Both the position numbers and the translations under genes were made by a program. DNA of 12,988 nucleotides. Origin: Taibaiella sp047605615 (GTDB lineage Bacteria > Bacteroidota > Bacteroidia > Chitinophagales > Chitinophagaceae). How positions within the stretch are numbered: position 1 is the first letter of the stretch; each line of letters starts with the position of its first letter. The notes under the pieces are model-generated. The model was given only the letters and a program-made list of their open reading frames with translations. It did no database searches and was not told the origin of the DNA. Below are positions 1-7,173 of the stretch, piece after piece. Location: contig JASGFI010000083.1 in NCBI GenBank assembly GCA_047605615.1, forward strand, positions 1 through 12,988, read 5' to 3'.

Positions 1-41
<41 letters not shown>

Positions 42-267
42 CTGCAACTAAACCCTAAACCTTTTAGCGGTTCACGGCTTCTTTACGGCAATTGCCGTCT
101 TACTTCATCTCTTTTTTTTAACCCGATTAAATTTAACTGTTATGAAGACCATCATCAGGAACACAGGCTCGTGCTGTGCCATTGGCGTTATGCACAAAGC
201 CCGTGCGACAACAAAAACACTTGGCTACAATCTACCACATTTCATTCACCTCTAAAAACAATTAAAC

Positions 268-2148
268 ATGAAAAAGAAAAGAAATTTATGCTTAGCCTTT
301 TTAGGCTTATTGATGTGCTTTTCGGCAAGTGTTTATGGGCAGCAAGATGGTCATTTAAGAGGTACATGGACTGAATGGAAAACAGTGTATGAAGAACCAG
401 CCTATCCTACCAGTTACAAAATTGAAATAGCTTTTAACTTGACCAAGTGTGATAAAAACGGAAATTGTATTGGATATTCCTTTTACAGAATAAGGAGCAA
501 TTTTAAAAGGCCTAAAGCTATGTGTCGCTTTAGTTTCGAGTATGTTCGTTGTGGCGGTAAAATAGATAATGATGTTGTTTATTATAGTATGGAAAAGCCC
601 GAAGTAACAAATGGTTTAGGGCAGCATTTTTCGGGTATAGAAATTAGAGCTATAAACCTACTCAGCGTTGTTGATTATGGAAAAAAACAGGCAGAAGCAC
701 TAAAACCAACATTAGACGCAACCAAACAAGGCTTTGATGCATCATATACCACTTATACCGGCAAGCTGAACAATGTTAAAAACGCACAGACCAAAGCACA
801 ATACCAAACGAAACTAAGCAATGCCAAGACTAATTTCAACAAAAACTACCAATTGGCACAGCAGTACTACCAGCAGGGTAATGATGAAAAAATGAGGGAA
901 CATTTGAACCTCGCCAAAAGTGAGAAAAAGAAGTTGGATGAACAGCTAAACCTACTAAACGATGTAGTGGAACGGCAAGTAGTAGGTACAACCCAACAAC
1001 AAACCGCCAATACTAACACTATCACCACGAACAAAACTGCCACCACTAATACTACTGCCACCACTAACAATATGGCTACCGGCAACAAGCCTGTAACTAT
1101 AAGCCAGCCTAAAACTGTAGATAATTCGGCGGCTATGGCGCAATTGCAGCAAACGCAAAACTATATTGATGAGCAGAATAGGAAACGAGAGCAAACAACA
1201 CAGACTGTTACCAATGCAATACAGGACTTTGGCACTGCCCTGCAAAGTTACCAAGCAAGTAGGCAAAGGGAAAAAGAAAACCGAGAGAACAGAAGATTGC
1301 AGCAAAACGAAAATGCGGCAAACTATTTAAGTTGTGAATTAAGTAAGTATTACAATAGGTATTTCTTATCAGAATACCCTTATCTATGGAATGATTGCTA
1401 TAGTGAATTCGACCCAAATTCAAAATATAGTTCGTCATCCGAACAAGCACAAATAATAAAAGGGGATATCGATTCTATAAATTATTACTATAAGAAAAAA
1501 GATTATTTAGGAGGGGTACATTTACTTTATGATAAATTTCGGACAAACATAAAAGATAATTTTCTCAACGTAGGCTCTGCTACCTTTGCACTTTCATCAT
1601 TATATGTATATACCAGATATACAAGAACTGATAATTATTCTGAAACAAAAAAAGAGTTGGAAAAACAATTGGCTAAAGGTAAATATAATCAAACCCGGCA
1701 ACTATTAAAAGTTGGTATTACAAGCCTTTTAGAAGAAAAAAACACAGAGTACGCCTCATTCTGTTTTAACGAACTGTTAAAACAAAATAGCCCCGCATAT
1801 TTTAAGAAAAGTGCCTGCTTATTTTTGGGGCTGATAAAAACGAAACAGGGTATAGAAAGCAACAGCAATGATTTACTTAATGAAGCTATTTTTCTATTGG
1901 ATAAAGCATATAATATAACGCAATCCGTTTTTTTAAGTATAGGCGATAGTTATTCCAATGTTGAATATAGCGATTACTATTTCGGTTTGTTTGTGTATCC
2001 AGAGTATAACCAATTACTACAATTTGCTATTATGCAGGAAATTGCACATGGCTTCTATTATAAGTATAAACTCACCAATAATCCATTGTACCTGCAATCT
2101 GCTTACGATTATTATTACAATTTTCCTACATCGGTTACAAAAAAATAA
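268..2148 (+). CDS. Exported protein of unknown function with Thr/Asn-rich linker and coiled coil
   Basis: I do not recognise this 626-residue protein. Residues 1-24 look like a signal peptide: KKKR, then a hydrophobic core, ending near VYG before QQ. There is no lipobox at the cleavage site, so it is probably periplasmic or cell-surface. Residues 30-130 form a Cys-containing, Tyr-rich globular region (Cys61, 67, 86 and 95). Residues 140-235 are charged, Gln/Asn/Lys-rich and likely helical. Residues 240-280 are a low-complexity Thr/Asn/Gln linker. Residues 285-350 look like a coiled coil rich in Gln, Arg and Glu. The C-terminal 270 residues are Tyr/Asn/Lys-rich and helical, perhaps a helical-repeat fold (inference). 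I see no T9SS sorting domain and no catalytic motif. Codon use is markedly AT-rich compared with the genes from 3471 onward. The ATG at 268 starts the signal peptide and has no Shine-Dalgarno sequence, which is normal in Bacteroidota. No obvious terminator follows. Confidence 0.85.
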   Translation: MKKKRNLCLAFLGLLMCFSASVYGQQDGHLRGTWTEWKTVYEEPAYPTSYKIEIAFNLTKCDKNGNCIGYSFYRIRSNFKRPKAMCRFSFEYVRCGGKIDNDVVYYSMEKPEVTNGLGQHFSGIEIRAINLLSVVDYGKKQAEALKPTLDATKQGFDASYTTYTGKLNNVKNAQTKAQYQTKLSNAKTNFNKNYQLAQQYYQQGNDEKMREHLNLAKSEKKKLDEQLNLLNDVVERQVVGTTQQQTANTNTITTNKTATTNTTATTNNMATGNKPVTISQPKTVDNSAAMAQLQQTQNYIDEQNRKREQTTQTVTNAIQDFGTALQSYQASRQREKENRENRRLQQNENAANYLSCELSKYYNRYFLSEYPYLWNDCYSEFDPNSKYSSSSEQAQIIKGDIDSINYYYKKKDYLGGVHLLYDKFRTNIKDNFLNVGSATFALSSLYVYTRYTRTDNYSETKKELEKQLAKGKYNQTRQLLKVGITSLLEEKNTEYASFCFNELLKQNSPAYFKKSACLFLGLIKTKQGIESNSNDLLNEAIFLLDKAYNITQSVFLSIGDSYSNVEYSDYYFGLFVYPEYNQLLQFAIMQEIAHGFYYKYKLTNNPLYLQSAYDYYYNFPTSVTKK

Positions 2149-2230
2149 TGATGAACCTACGCCAAAAAGTACATTAACTTTGCCAAATTCTCTGCAACTG
2201 TACAGGATTTGGTAAGGTTTGTTTTTTTAG

Positions 2231-2252
2231 CCTCGCTGGCACCGGTTTGCAA
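2231..2252 (+). repeat. 22-bp direct repeat, left copy (truncated palindrome)
   Basis: This stretch, starting cctcgctggc and ending ggtttgcaa, is repeated at 3038-3059 with one mismatch (A at 2241, G in the other copy). Here only the central GGTT-TGC-AACC hairpin (2244-2254) is intact. The left arm ggcacc has no matching right arm, because the sequence after 2254 continues as tgaataa. With its partner it brackets the toxin-antitoxin pair. Confidence 0.8.
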
Positions 2253-2330
2253 CCTGAATAATAAGGATTAGAAATGCTGCGGCAGGCGTGGATGTCCGAA
2301 AAGCACTAAATCAAAGGTGCTTACATTAAC

Positions 2331-2361
2331 TTTGGTACTCTCTATAAATTTTATACCTTTG
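2331..2361 (+). promoter_or_regulatory. Bacteroidota-type promoter for the toxin-antitoxin pair
   Basis: TTTG at 2331-2334 and TACCTTTG at 2354-2361 are separated by 19 bp. They match the -33 TTTG and -7 TAnnTTTG boxes described for Bacteroidota. The antitoxin ATG follows the -7 box by only 4 nt, so the transcript would be leaderless or nearly so. The upstream TAACTTTG (2327-2334), which contains the -33 box, also lies in a 13-bp sequence (tacattaactttg) found earlier at 2170-2182. Confidence 0.65.
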
Positions 2362-2365
2362 ATAC

Positions 2366-2611
2366 ATGAGAACGGCAGAAATAAATACTACACTTATTGA
2401 CGGTTACGTTGGCTTGCTTGATAATTTAAGCGCAACCAACAAACTTGACCTTATTTCTAAACTTACCGCTTCCGTCAAAACCGACCTTACACATAAAAAA
2501 TCTTTATTCAAAAAAGCATTCGGTGCTTTTCAATCGAAAAAATCTGCCGAAGAAATTATTGAAGAAATTCGCAACAGCAGAGTATCTACAAGACAAATCG
2601 AAGCATTTTGA
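2366..2611 (+). CDS. Antitoxin of a VapBC-like toxin-antitoxin pair
   Basis: This 81-residue protein sits directly before a PIN-domain toxin and overlaps it by 4 nt (TTGA: toxin start TTG, antitoxin stop TGA). That is the standard order and coupling for type II antitoxins. The N-terminal half (to about residue 45) looks helical and could be the dimer or DNA-binding part. Residues 45-81 are basic and then acidic (KKSLFKKAFGAF, then SAEEIIEEIRNSR), as expected for a tail that wraps around a toxin. I cannot assign it to a DNA-binding family (AbrB, RHH or Phd) with confidence; the call rests mainly on context. The ATG at 2366 lies just after a strong promoter. The protein would be expected to neutralise the toxin and repress its own promoter, as known for VapB-type antitoxins. 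Confidence 0.8.
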   Translation: MRTAEINTTLIDGYVGLLDNLSATNKLDLISKLTASVKTDLTHKKSLFKKAFGAFQSKKSAEEIIEEIRNSRVSTRQIEAF

Positions 2612-3009
2612 AAAAGTATTTGATTGACACCAACATTGCCATTTTTTACATGAAAGGCAAGCACAATGTTGGAGCCAAGTTTGACCAAGTAACCGCAGAC
2701 GATTGTTTTATTTCGGAAATGACGTTGGCCGAATTAAAGTTTGGCATCGAAAAAAGCGAAAAGCCCGAAAAAAGCAGAAAGGCATTGGAAAACTTTTTGA
2801 CAGGTGTACAAATACTTCCCATTTTCCATTCATTGGACTTGTACGCAAAAGAAAAAGCAAGGCTTCAAAAAGCAGGCACTCCTATTGATGACTTTGACCT
2901 TTTGATTGGTGTAACTTCCGTAACACATAATTTAAAAATGGTTACCAATAACACAAACCATTTCAAAAACATCCGTGGGATTGATTTAGAAGATTGGACA
3001 CAATCTTAA
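2608..3009 (+). CDS. VapC-like PIN-domain ribonuclease toxin
   Basis: This 133-residue protein is the usual length for VapC. The PIN-domain acidic centre is visible: Asp7 in the opening strand (YLIDTNIAIFY), Glu42 in the helix TLAELKFG, Asp97 in DDFDLLIG, and Asn115 in VTNNTNHF, the TNNxxHF motif typical of VapC. Proteins of this family are Mg-dependent ribonucleases, often cutting initiator tRNA or the sarcin-ricin loop of 23S rRNA. The target here is unknown. The start must be the TTG at 2608: the first internal Met (residue 15) would remove catalytic Asp7. The TTG overlaps the antitoxin stop, so translation is probably coupled, keeping toxin output below antitoxin output. The gene is complete and shows no frameshift. 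Confidence 0.9.
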   Translation: MKKYLIDTNIAIFYMKGKHNVGAKFDQVTADDCFISEMTLAELKFGIEKSEKPEKSRKALENFLTGVQILPIFHSLDLYAKEKARLQKAGTPIDDFDLLIGVTSVTHNLKMVTNNTNHFKNIRGIDLEDWTQS

Positions 3010-3037
3010 CTCGGATAAGCGGCTGCTCGGAACGTTC

Positions 3038-3067
3038 CCTCGCTGGCGCCGGTTTGCAATCGGTGCC
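3038..3067 (+). repeat. 22-bp direct repeat, right copy, within a 23-bp palindrome
   Basis: Positions 3038-3059 repeat 2231-2252 with one mismatch. Here the palindrome is intact: 3045-3054 pairs with 3058-3067 (10 bp, two of them G-T wobbles) around the loop TGC. The left copy keeps only one full arm. Confidence 0.8.
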
Positions 3068-3083
3068 ACACTATTTTCCTGCC

Positions 3084-3106
3084 CTTCGGAATTTATAATC
3101 CCGAAG
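3084..3106. repeat. Imperfect palindrome CTTCGG...CCGAAG
   Basis: CTTCGG (3084-3089) pairs with CCGAAG (3101-3106). After one A-C mismatch, ATT (3091-3093) pairs with AAT (3097-3099) around a TAT loop. There is no T run, so it is not a terminator. It is more like a dispersed palindromic repeat. Confidence 0.5.
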
Positions 3107-3195
3107 TCCACAGTCATTTTACCGGGTATAGAAAGTCCCTTTGCCTACGCCGTGTTTTTGGAGTTGTCCGTTCAACACGAGGTTTTCCAAGTTTT

Positions 3196-3217
3196 AAAAA
3201 CCTGTTAGGTTTTTTTT
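3196..3217 (+). terminator. Possible intrinsic terminator or repeated palindrome
   Basis: AAAAACCT (3196-3203) pairs perfectly with AGGTTTTT (3207-3214) around GTT, and the T run continues to 3217. On the + strand this could end toxin-antitoxin transcription, although it lies about 190 nt after the toxin stop. The stem is AT-rich with only a short GC core, so termination may be weak. The palindrome may instead be a dispersed repeat. Confidence 0.45.
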
Positions 3218-3238
3218 CGTCCAAATTGTCCCATTTTG

Positions 3239-3263
3239 GTGCGAGTGTTTTTCACTCGTGCCT
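3239..3263. repeat. Hairpin cgagtg-T5-cactcg
   Basis: CGAGTG and CACTCG form a perfect 6-bp stem around TTTTT. Flanking bases extend it by two G-T wobbles and two G-C pairs (outer GG with CC). No function is apparent. It is one of four hairpins in this gene-free stretch. Confidence 0.5.
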
Positions 3264-3470
3264 TATCCAACCGAATGGATTGTTGGCGCAGCGCAAGCCG
3301 AGCCGAACCGGTTTATGCGGGGCCACAAAGTACAGGAAGCAAAACAGCAGTTTTTCCAGAACGAAAACGGCTCGGCATTAACCTTTCGTTGCTTGAATGT
3401 GACCAAATTGATAACGGATTAACTTGGCAGCCCGCAATAGCTTAATTTCGCACCTATATTTTCATAGAAA

Positions 3471-4367
3471 TTGAAAGCCGTAGTCTTTTACATATCGCTG
3501 CCCTTTATTTACCTGCTGTCGCTATTGCCCTTCCGGGCAATGTACGCCTTGTCCGATGCGGTATTTGTGCTGCTGTACCGGCTGGGCGGTTACAGGAAAA
3601 AGGTAGTGTCGGAAAATTTGCGCAATGCATTTCCCGAGAAACCGGAGGCGGAAAGGCAGGCCATTGCCACCAAATTTTACCGGCATCTTTGCGACAACCT
3701 GCTCGAATCGCTCAAGCTGTTGACCATTTCGCCCAAACAATTGTTGCGACATTGCAGCTTTACGCCCGCTTCCATAGCACTGTTCAGCCGATTGGCCGCA
3801 GAAGGGAAAAGTGCGGTATTGATAACCAGCCATTACGGCAATTGGGAATGGGCCGGCAGCGTGTTTCCTTTGCAAATGAGGCAACCATTGTATTCCCTGT
3901 ATTACCCGCTGGAAAATAAATACTTCGATGCGTGTATCAAAAAAATGCGCGGCAGGACGGGGGCACGCTTGGTGGCCGTGAACGACACCTTGCGCACCAT
4001 GATTGCCAACAAAAACGAGGCGAGCGTAACCGTATTCTTGGGCGACCAGACACCCAGCAATGCTAATGCCTATTGGACCCAATTCCTCAACCAAGACACG
4101 CCCATATTTTGGGGACCCGAAAAGATAGCCCGCAAGCTGAACCAAGTGGTGGTGTATGGCATCATCCGAAAAAAGAAACGGGGTTTCTACGAAGTGGAAA
4201 CCACCTTGCTGGAACCCGAACCGCGCAAGCTGCCCGAAGGCCAACTGTCCGAAATGCACACCCGGAAACTGGAACAAGACATAAAGGCACAACCGGAGTT
4301 TTGGCTTTGGTCGCATAGGCGTTGGAAACGAAAACGAATGTCCCACCGGCACGATACAGGCGGATGA
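3471..4367 (+). CDS. Lysophospholipid acyltransferase, LpxL/HtrB family (lipid A acylation)
   Basis: This 298-residue protein matches the LpxL/HtrB family (Pfam Lip_A_acyltrans) in length and layout. The hydrophobic N-terminus (VVFYISLPFIYLLSLLPF, residues 4-21) is a membrane anchor, followed by the family's SENLRNAFPE segment (48-56). The catalytic HX4E motif is HYGNWE, with His121 and Glu126. GDQTP lies at 191-195 and PEFWLWSHRRWKR at 275-287, both typical. These enzymes transfer acyl chains from acyl-ACP to a lipid A precursor on the inner face of the inner membrane. A related role on another lipid cannot be excluded. The start is TTG at 3471: an in-frame TAG at 3465-3467 blocks anything upstream, and the next ATG (residue 24) would cut into the anchor. 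The following gene begins 42 bp downstream on the same strand. Confidence 0.92.
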   Translation: MKAVVFYISLPFIYLLSLLPFRAMYALSDAVFVLLYRLGGYRKKVVSENLRNAFPEKPEAERQAIATKFYRHLCDNLLESLKLLTISPKQLLRHCSFTPASIALFSRLAAEGKSAVLITSHYGNWEWAGSVFPLQMRQPLYSLYYPLENKYFDACIKKMRGRTGARLVAVNDTLRTMIANKNEASVTVFLGDQTPSNANAYWTQFLNQDTPIFWGPEKIARKLNQVVVYGIIRKKKRGFYEVETTLLEPEPRKLPEGQLSEMHTRKLEQDIKAQPEFWLWSHRRWKRKRMSHRHDTGG

Positions 4368-4396
4368 TATGCCACCACAAAAAACAATAGGTTGCT

Positions 4397-4404
4397 TAAC
4401 TTTG
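4397..4404 (+). promoter_or_regulatory. Possible -7 box TAACTTTG before the DUF1684 gene
   Basis: TAACTTTG matches the Bacteroidota -7 consensus TAnnTTTG and ends 5 nt before the ATG at 4410. No TTTG is seen at the expected -33 distance, so it may be a weak internal promoter or chance. The spacing to the start resembles that of the toxin-antitoxin promoter. Confidence 0.35.
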
Positions 4405-4409
4405 GACAC

Positions 4410-5015
4410 ATGAAGATATGGAAGACACTACTGCTGGCAGGCATGGTATTCGGGACCAAAAACCTGCAGGCCAAGGGCAAGCCATTTGCAGATAGCCTGA
4501 TAAAATACCAACAAGAATACAAGGAAGATTTGTACAAAATAATCAAGGACGACACCGCCTATATATGCTTTTTCGAGGCCAATGAGCAATACCGTGTAAA
4601 GGCCAAAATTACCTTGCTTGACAACGAGCCTGTATTCCAAATGCCCACTGCATCGGGCAAAACAAAAGATGCCCAAAAAGTGGCCGTGCTGGAATTTGCC
4701 ATTAACGGAAAACCCCTGAAACTTTACGCATACCAACTGATAAAACTTCGCGAAAAACCCGAAACCGCCGGCGAATTGTTCGTGCCCTTTACCGACAATA
4801 CCAATGGCCGCAGCAGCTACGGCGGCGGCCGCTACATAGACCTGAACCTCCGCAACATTAAAGACGGCAGCATAACCATAGACTTCAACAGGGCCTACAA
4901 CCCCTATTGCGCATTTACCACGGGCTACAATTGCCCCATACCCCCGAAGGAAAATTATTTGAACACCAAAATAAAAGCGGGCGAAAAGTATTTACCCGAA
5001 AAATTCCATCATTAA
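4410..5015 (+). CDS. DUF1684 domain protein, exported
   Basis: This 201-residue protein is recognisable as DUF1684 (Pfam PF07920). Family features are YRVKAKITLLD (after the N-terminal helix), the central GELFVPFTDNTNG and SYGGGRYIDL, and near the C-terminus the signature IDFNRAYNPYCAFT followed by NCPIPPKENYLNTKIKAGEK. The biochemical function of the family is not established. Residues 1-24 (MKIWKTLLLAGMVFGTKNLQAKG) look like a signal peptide ending near LQA, which suggests export to the periplasm. I take ATG 4410 as the start. An in-frame TTG at 4392 would add six residues before the signal peptide and is less likely. The acyltransferase lies 42 bp upstream and the M3 peptidase 23 bp downstream, all on one strand, so the three may be co-transcribed. 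Nothing links their functions directly. Confidence 0.9.
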   Translation: MKIWKTLLLAGMVFGTKNLQAKGKPFADSLIKYQQEYKEDLYKIIKDDTAYICFFEANEQYRVKAKITLLDNEPVFQMPTASGKTKDAQKVAVLEFAINGKPLKLYAYQLIKLREKPETAGELFVPFTDNTNGRSSYGGGRYIDLNLRNIKDGSITIDFNRAYNPYCAFTTGYNCPIPPKENYLNTKIKAGEKYLPEKFHH

Positions 5016-5038
5016 CATTCATCTTATAGCAACAGAAC

Positions 5039-7078
5039 ATGAGCAATCCATTGTTGGAACCATTCGACACGCCTTTTGAAAGCGTACCCTTTCATTTGAT
5101 AAAAGACGAACATTACCAACCGGCCATAGAACAAGCCATCGCGCTTGCCAGAAAAGAAATAGACGCGATAGCAACCAACACCGACGCGCCCACCTTTGAA
5201 AACACCATAGAAGCATTGGAGGCCGCGGGCCACACGCTGAACCGGGCCACCGAAGCGTTTTTCAACATAACCTCGGCCGAAACCAACGATTACCTGGAAA
5301 AAGTACAGGAAGCCGTATCGCCCCTATTGGCCGCTTATGGCAACGACATAACGCTGAACGAAAACCTTTTTGCAAGAATCAAGGCCGTACACGATACCGT
5401 TGACACCAAACAATGGAGCAAAGAAGCGCAGTGGCTGCTGTACAAAACCTATAAGAGCTTTACCCGAAACGGGGCTTTGCTGAACGAAAGCGACAAAGAA
5501 AAATTGAGGGCATTGGACCAAAAACTATCGGCCATAAAAGTAAAATTCTCGCAGAATGTATTGGCCGAAACCAACAGCTACGCCCTGCACCTGACCGATG
5601 AAACCGACATAGCCGGCCTGCCCGCATCGGCCGCGGAACAAGCCAAAGCCGATGCACAAAAAAGGAACTTGGACGGCTGGGTCGTTACTTTGCAATACCC
5701 AAGTTTGGTGCCTTTCCTAACCTATGCCGCCAACCGCGAAAAACGCAAGGAACTTTACTTGGCCAATGGCACCAAGGCTTACCGCAACAACGAATACAAC
5801 AACGAAGCCATAGTAAAAGAAATAGTGGCCTTGCGCAACGAACGTGCCCGGCTATTGGGCTTCCCCAACCACGCCGCATTTGTATTGGAAGAGCGCATGG
5901 CGGGCAATCCCGAAACGGTCATCAACTTCCTGGACGACTTATTGCTCAAGGCGCAACCCTTTGGCCGCAGAGATGTGGAAGCCTTGAAACCATTGGCGAC
6001 GGAAGACGGCATAGACGACATGATGCCCTACGACCATGCCTATTATTCCGAAAAATTGCGCGAAGCAAAATATGCCTATTCCGAAGAAGAACTGAAACCG
6101 TATTTCTCTTTGGAAAATGTGCTGGCAGCCGCCTTCGATGCCGCCGGGAAACTATATGGGCTTACGTTCCGATTGCGCAACGACATTCCGGTTTACCACG
6201 AAGAGGTAAAGGTTTTTGAAGTGTTGGAAAATGGCGCGCACAAAGCCTTGCTCTATACCGATTGGCACCCTCGCGACGGCAAGCGTGCCGGTGCATGGAT
6301 GACCTCTTTCAAAGGCCAATACATAAAGGACGGACAGAACAGCCGTCCGCACATTTCCATAGTTTGCAATTTTTCCAGGCCTACGGCGGGCAAGCCTTCG
6401 CTGCTTACCTTCAACGAGGTCACTACGCTGTTCCATGAATTTGGCCATGCCCTGCACGGCATCATGGCCAACACGAAATATGAAAGCCTGAGCGGCACCA
6501 ATGTGTATTGGGATTTCGTGGAATTGCCCTCGCAGTTCATGGAAAACTATTGCTACGAAAAAGATTTCCTCGGCACCTTTGCCCGCCATTACGAAACCGG
6601 CGAACTATTGCCGGAAGAAAAAATAGACAAAATAGTGGCCTCGGCCAATTACATGGAAGGCTACCAAACGCTGCGCCAGCTTGCTTTCGGCATTTTGGAC
6701 ATGGCCTACCATACGGGAAAAATGGCCGGCGACGAAGGCGTGGAAACTTTTGAAAAGGACATAACCAAAGCAACCCAGTTGTACCCCGGCATGGCGGGCG
6801 TGGCCCAAAGCCCATCGTTCAGCCACATATTTGCGGGGGGCTATTCGGCAGGTTATTACAGCTACAAATGGTCGGAAGTATTGGATGCCGACGCTTTCTC
6901 CTTGTTCAAGGAAAAGGGAATATTTGACCAAGAAACGGCGCAAAAATTCAAAACCCTGTTGAGCAAAGGCGGCACCGAAGACCCAATGGATTTATATGTA
7001 GCTTTCCGTGGCCGCAAGCCCGATGCCGCGGCATTATTGGAAAGGGCAGGATTGACGGAGAAAGATTTGGTTGCTTGA
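5039..7078 (+). CDS. M3 family zinc oligopeptidase (Dcp/PrlC type)
   Basis: This 679-residue protein is full length for the M3A family (dipeptidyl carboxypeptidase, oligopeptidase A). The zinc site is HEFGH, with His466, Glu467 and His470, and the third ligand is Glu495 in DFVELPSQ, spaced as in thimet oligopeptidase. The Gly/Tyr loop AGGYSAGYYSYKW, which binds substrate in this family, follows near residue 600. There is no signal peptide, so the enzyme is probably cytoplasmic and degrades short peptides from protein turnover or uptake. Whether it acts as a dipeptidyl carboxypeptidase or an endopeptidase cannot be told from sequence here, so I give no symbol. The ATG at 5039 fits the family N-terminus (NPLLEPFDTPFESVPF). 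The gene follows DUF1684 by 23 bp and converges on the M1 peptidase gene. Confidence 0.95.
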   Translation: MSNPLLEPFDTPFESVPFHLIKDEHYQPAIEQAIALARKEIDAIATNTDAPTFENTIEALEAAGHTLNRATEAFFNITSAETNDYLEKVQEAVSPLLAAYGNDITLNENLFARIKAVHDTVDTKQWSKEAQWLLYKTYKSFTRNGALLNESDKEKLRALDQKLSAIKVKFSQNVLAETNSYALHLTDETDIAGLPASAAEQAKADAQKRNLDGWVVTLQYPSLVPFLTYAANREKRKELYLANGTKAYRNNEYNNEAIVKEIVALRNERARLLGFPNHAAFVLEERMAGNPETVINFLDDLLLKAQPFGRRDVEALKPLATEDGIDDMMPYDHAYYSEKLREAKYAYSEEELKPYFSLENVLAAAFDAAGKLYGLTFRLRNDIPVYHEEVKVFEVLENGAHKALLYTDWHPRDGKRAGAWMTSFKGQYIKDGQNSRPHISIVCNFSRPTAGKPSLLTFNEVTTLFHEFGHALHGIMANTKYESLSGTNVYWDFVELPSQFMENYCYEKDFLGTFARHYETGELLPEEKIDKIVASANYMEGYQTLRQLAFGILDMAYHTGKMAGDEGVETFEKDITKATQLYPGMAGVAQSPSFSHIFAGGYSAGYYSYKWSEVLDADAFSLFKEKGIFDQETAQKFKTLLSKGGTEDPMDLYVAFRGRKPDAAALLERAGLTEKDLVA

Positions 7079-7090
7079 TGCTTTGCGCGG

Positions 7091-7115
7091 TGTTGCGCCC
7101 CTGCGGGGCGCAACA
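7091..7115. terminator. GC-rich hairpin between convergent genes
   Basis: TGTTGCGCCCC (7091-7101) pairs perfectly with GGGGCGCAACA (7105-7115) around TGC, an 11-bp GC-rich stem. It lies 13 nt after the M3 peptidase stop and 59 nt from the convergent M1 peptidase stop, so it could act on both transcripts. No T run follows on either strand, so it is not a textbook intrinsic terminator. It may be an mRNA 3'-end stabiliser or a dispersed repeat. Confidence 0.5.
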
Positions 7116-7173
7116 TCCCACACACAAATTATTCCACGCACCACACCCCCCATTCCATACTCCTACAAGTGGC

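Larger units (their letters stand above)
3010..3470. other. 461-bp gene-free stretch rich in palindromes
   Basis: I see no convincing gene here. It holds the right copy of the 22-bp repeat inside a palindrome (3045-3067), a stem CTTCGG/CCGAAG (3084-3106), a hairpin followed by a T run (3196-3217), and a hairpin around a T5 loop (3239-3263). An open frame at 3236-3445 (69 codons, TTG start) is Arg/Ser-rich, lacks family motifs and is probably non-coding. The layout suggests accumulated dispersed repeats or remnants of mobile elements. That is an inference, since no transposase or terminal repeats are visible. Confidence 0.6.

Noticed and set aside
171..374. 67-codon open frame at the left end
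   Set aside because: It overlaps the start of the exported-protein gene in another frame, has no signal or family motif, and is part of a frame open from the microsatellite. Probably chance.
3236..3445. 69-codon frame in the gene-free stretch
   Set aside because: It has a TTG start, an Arg/Ser-rich product without motifs, and lies across a hairpin. Treated as non-coding, possibly a remnant.
3522..4409. 295-codon minus-strand frame opposite the acyltransferase
   Set aside because: The + strand frame has the full LpxL-family motif set, and the antisense frame has none.
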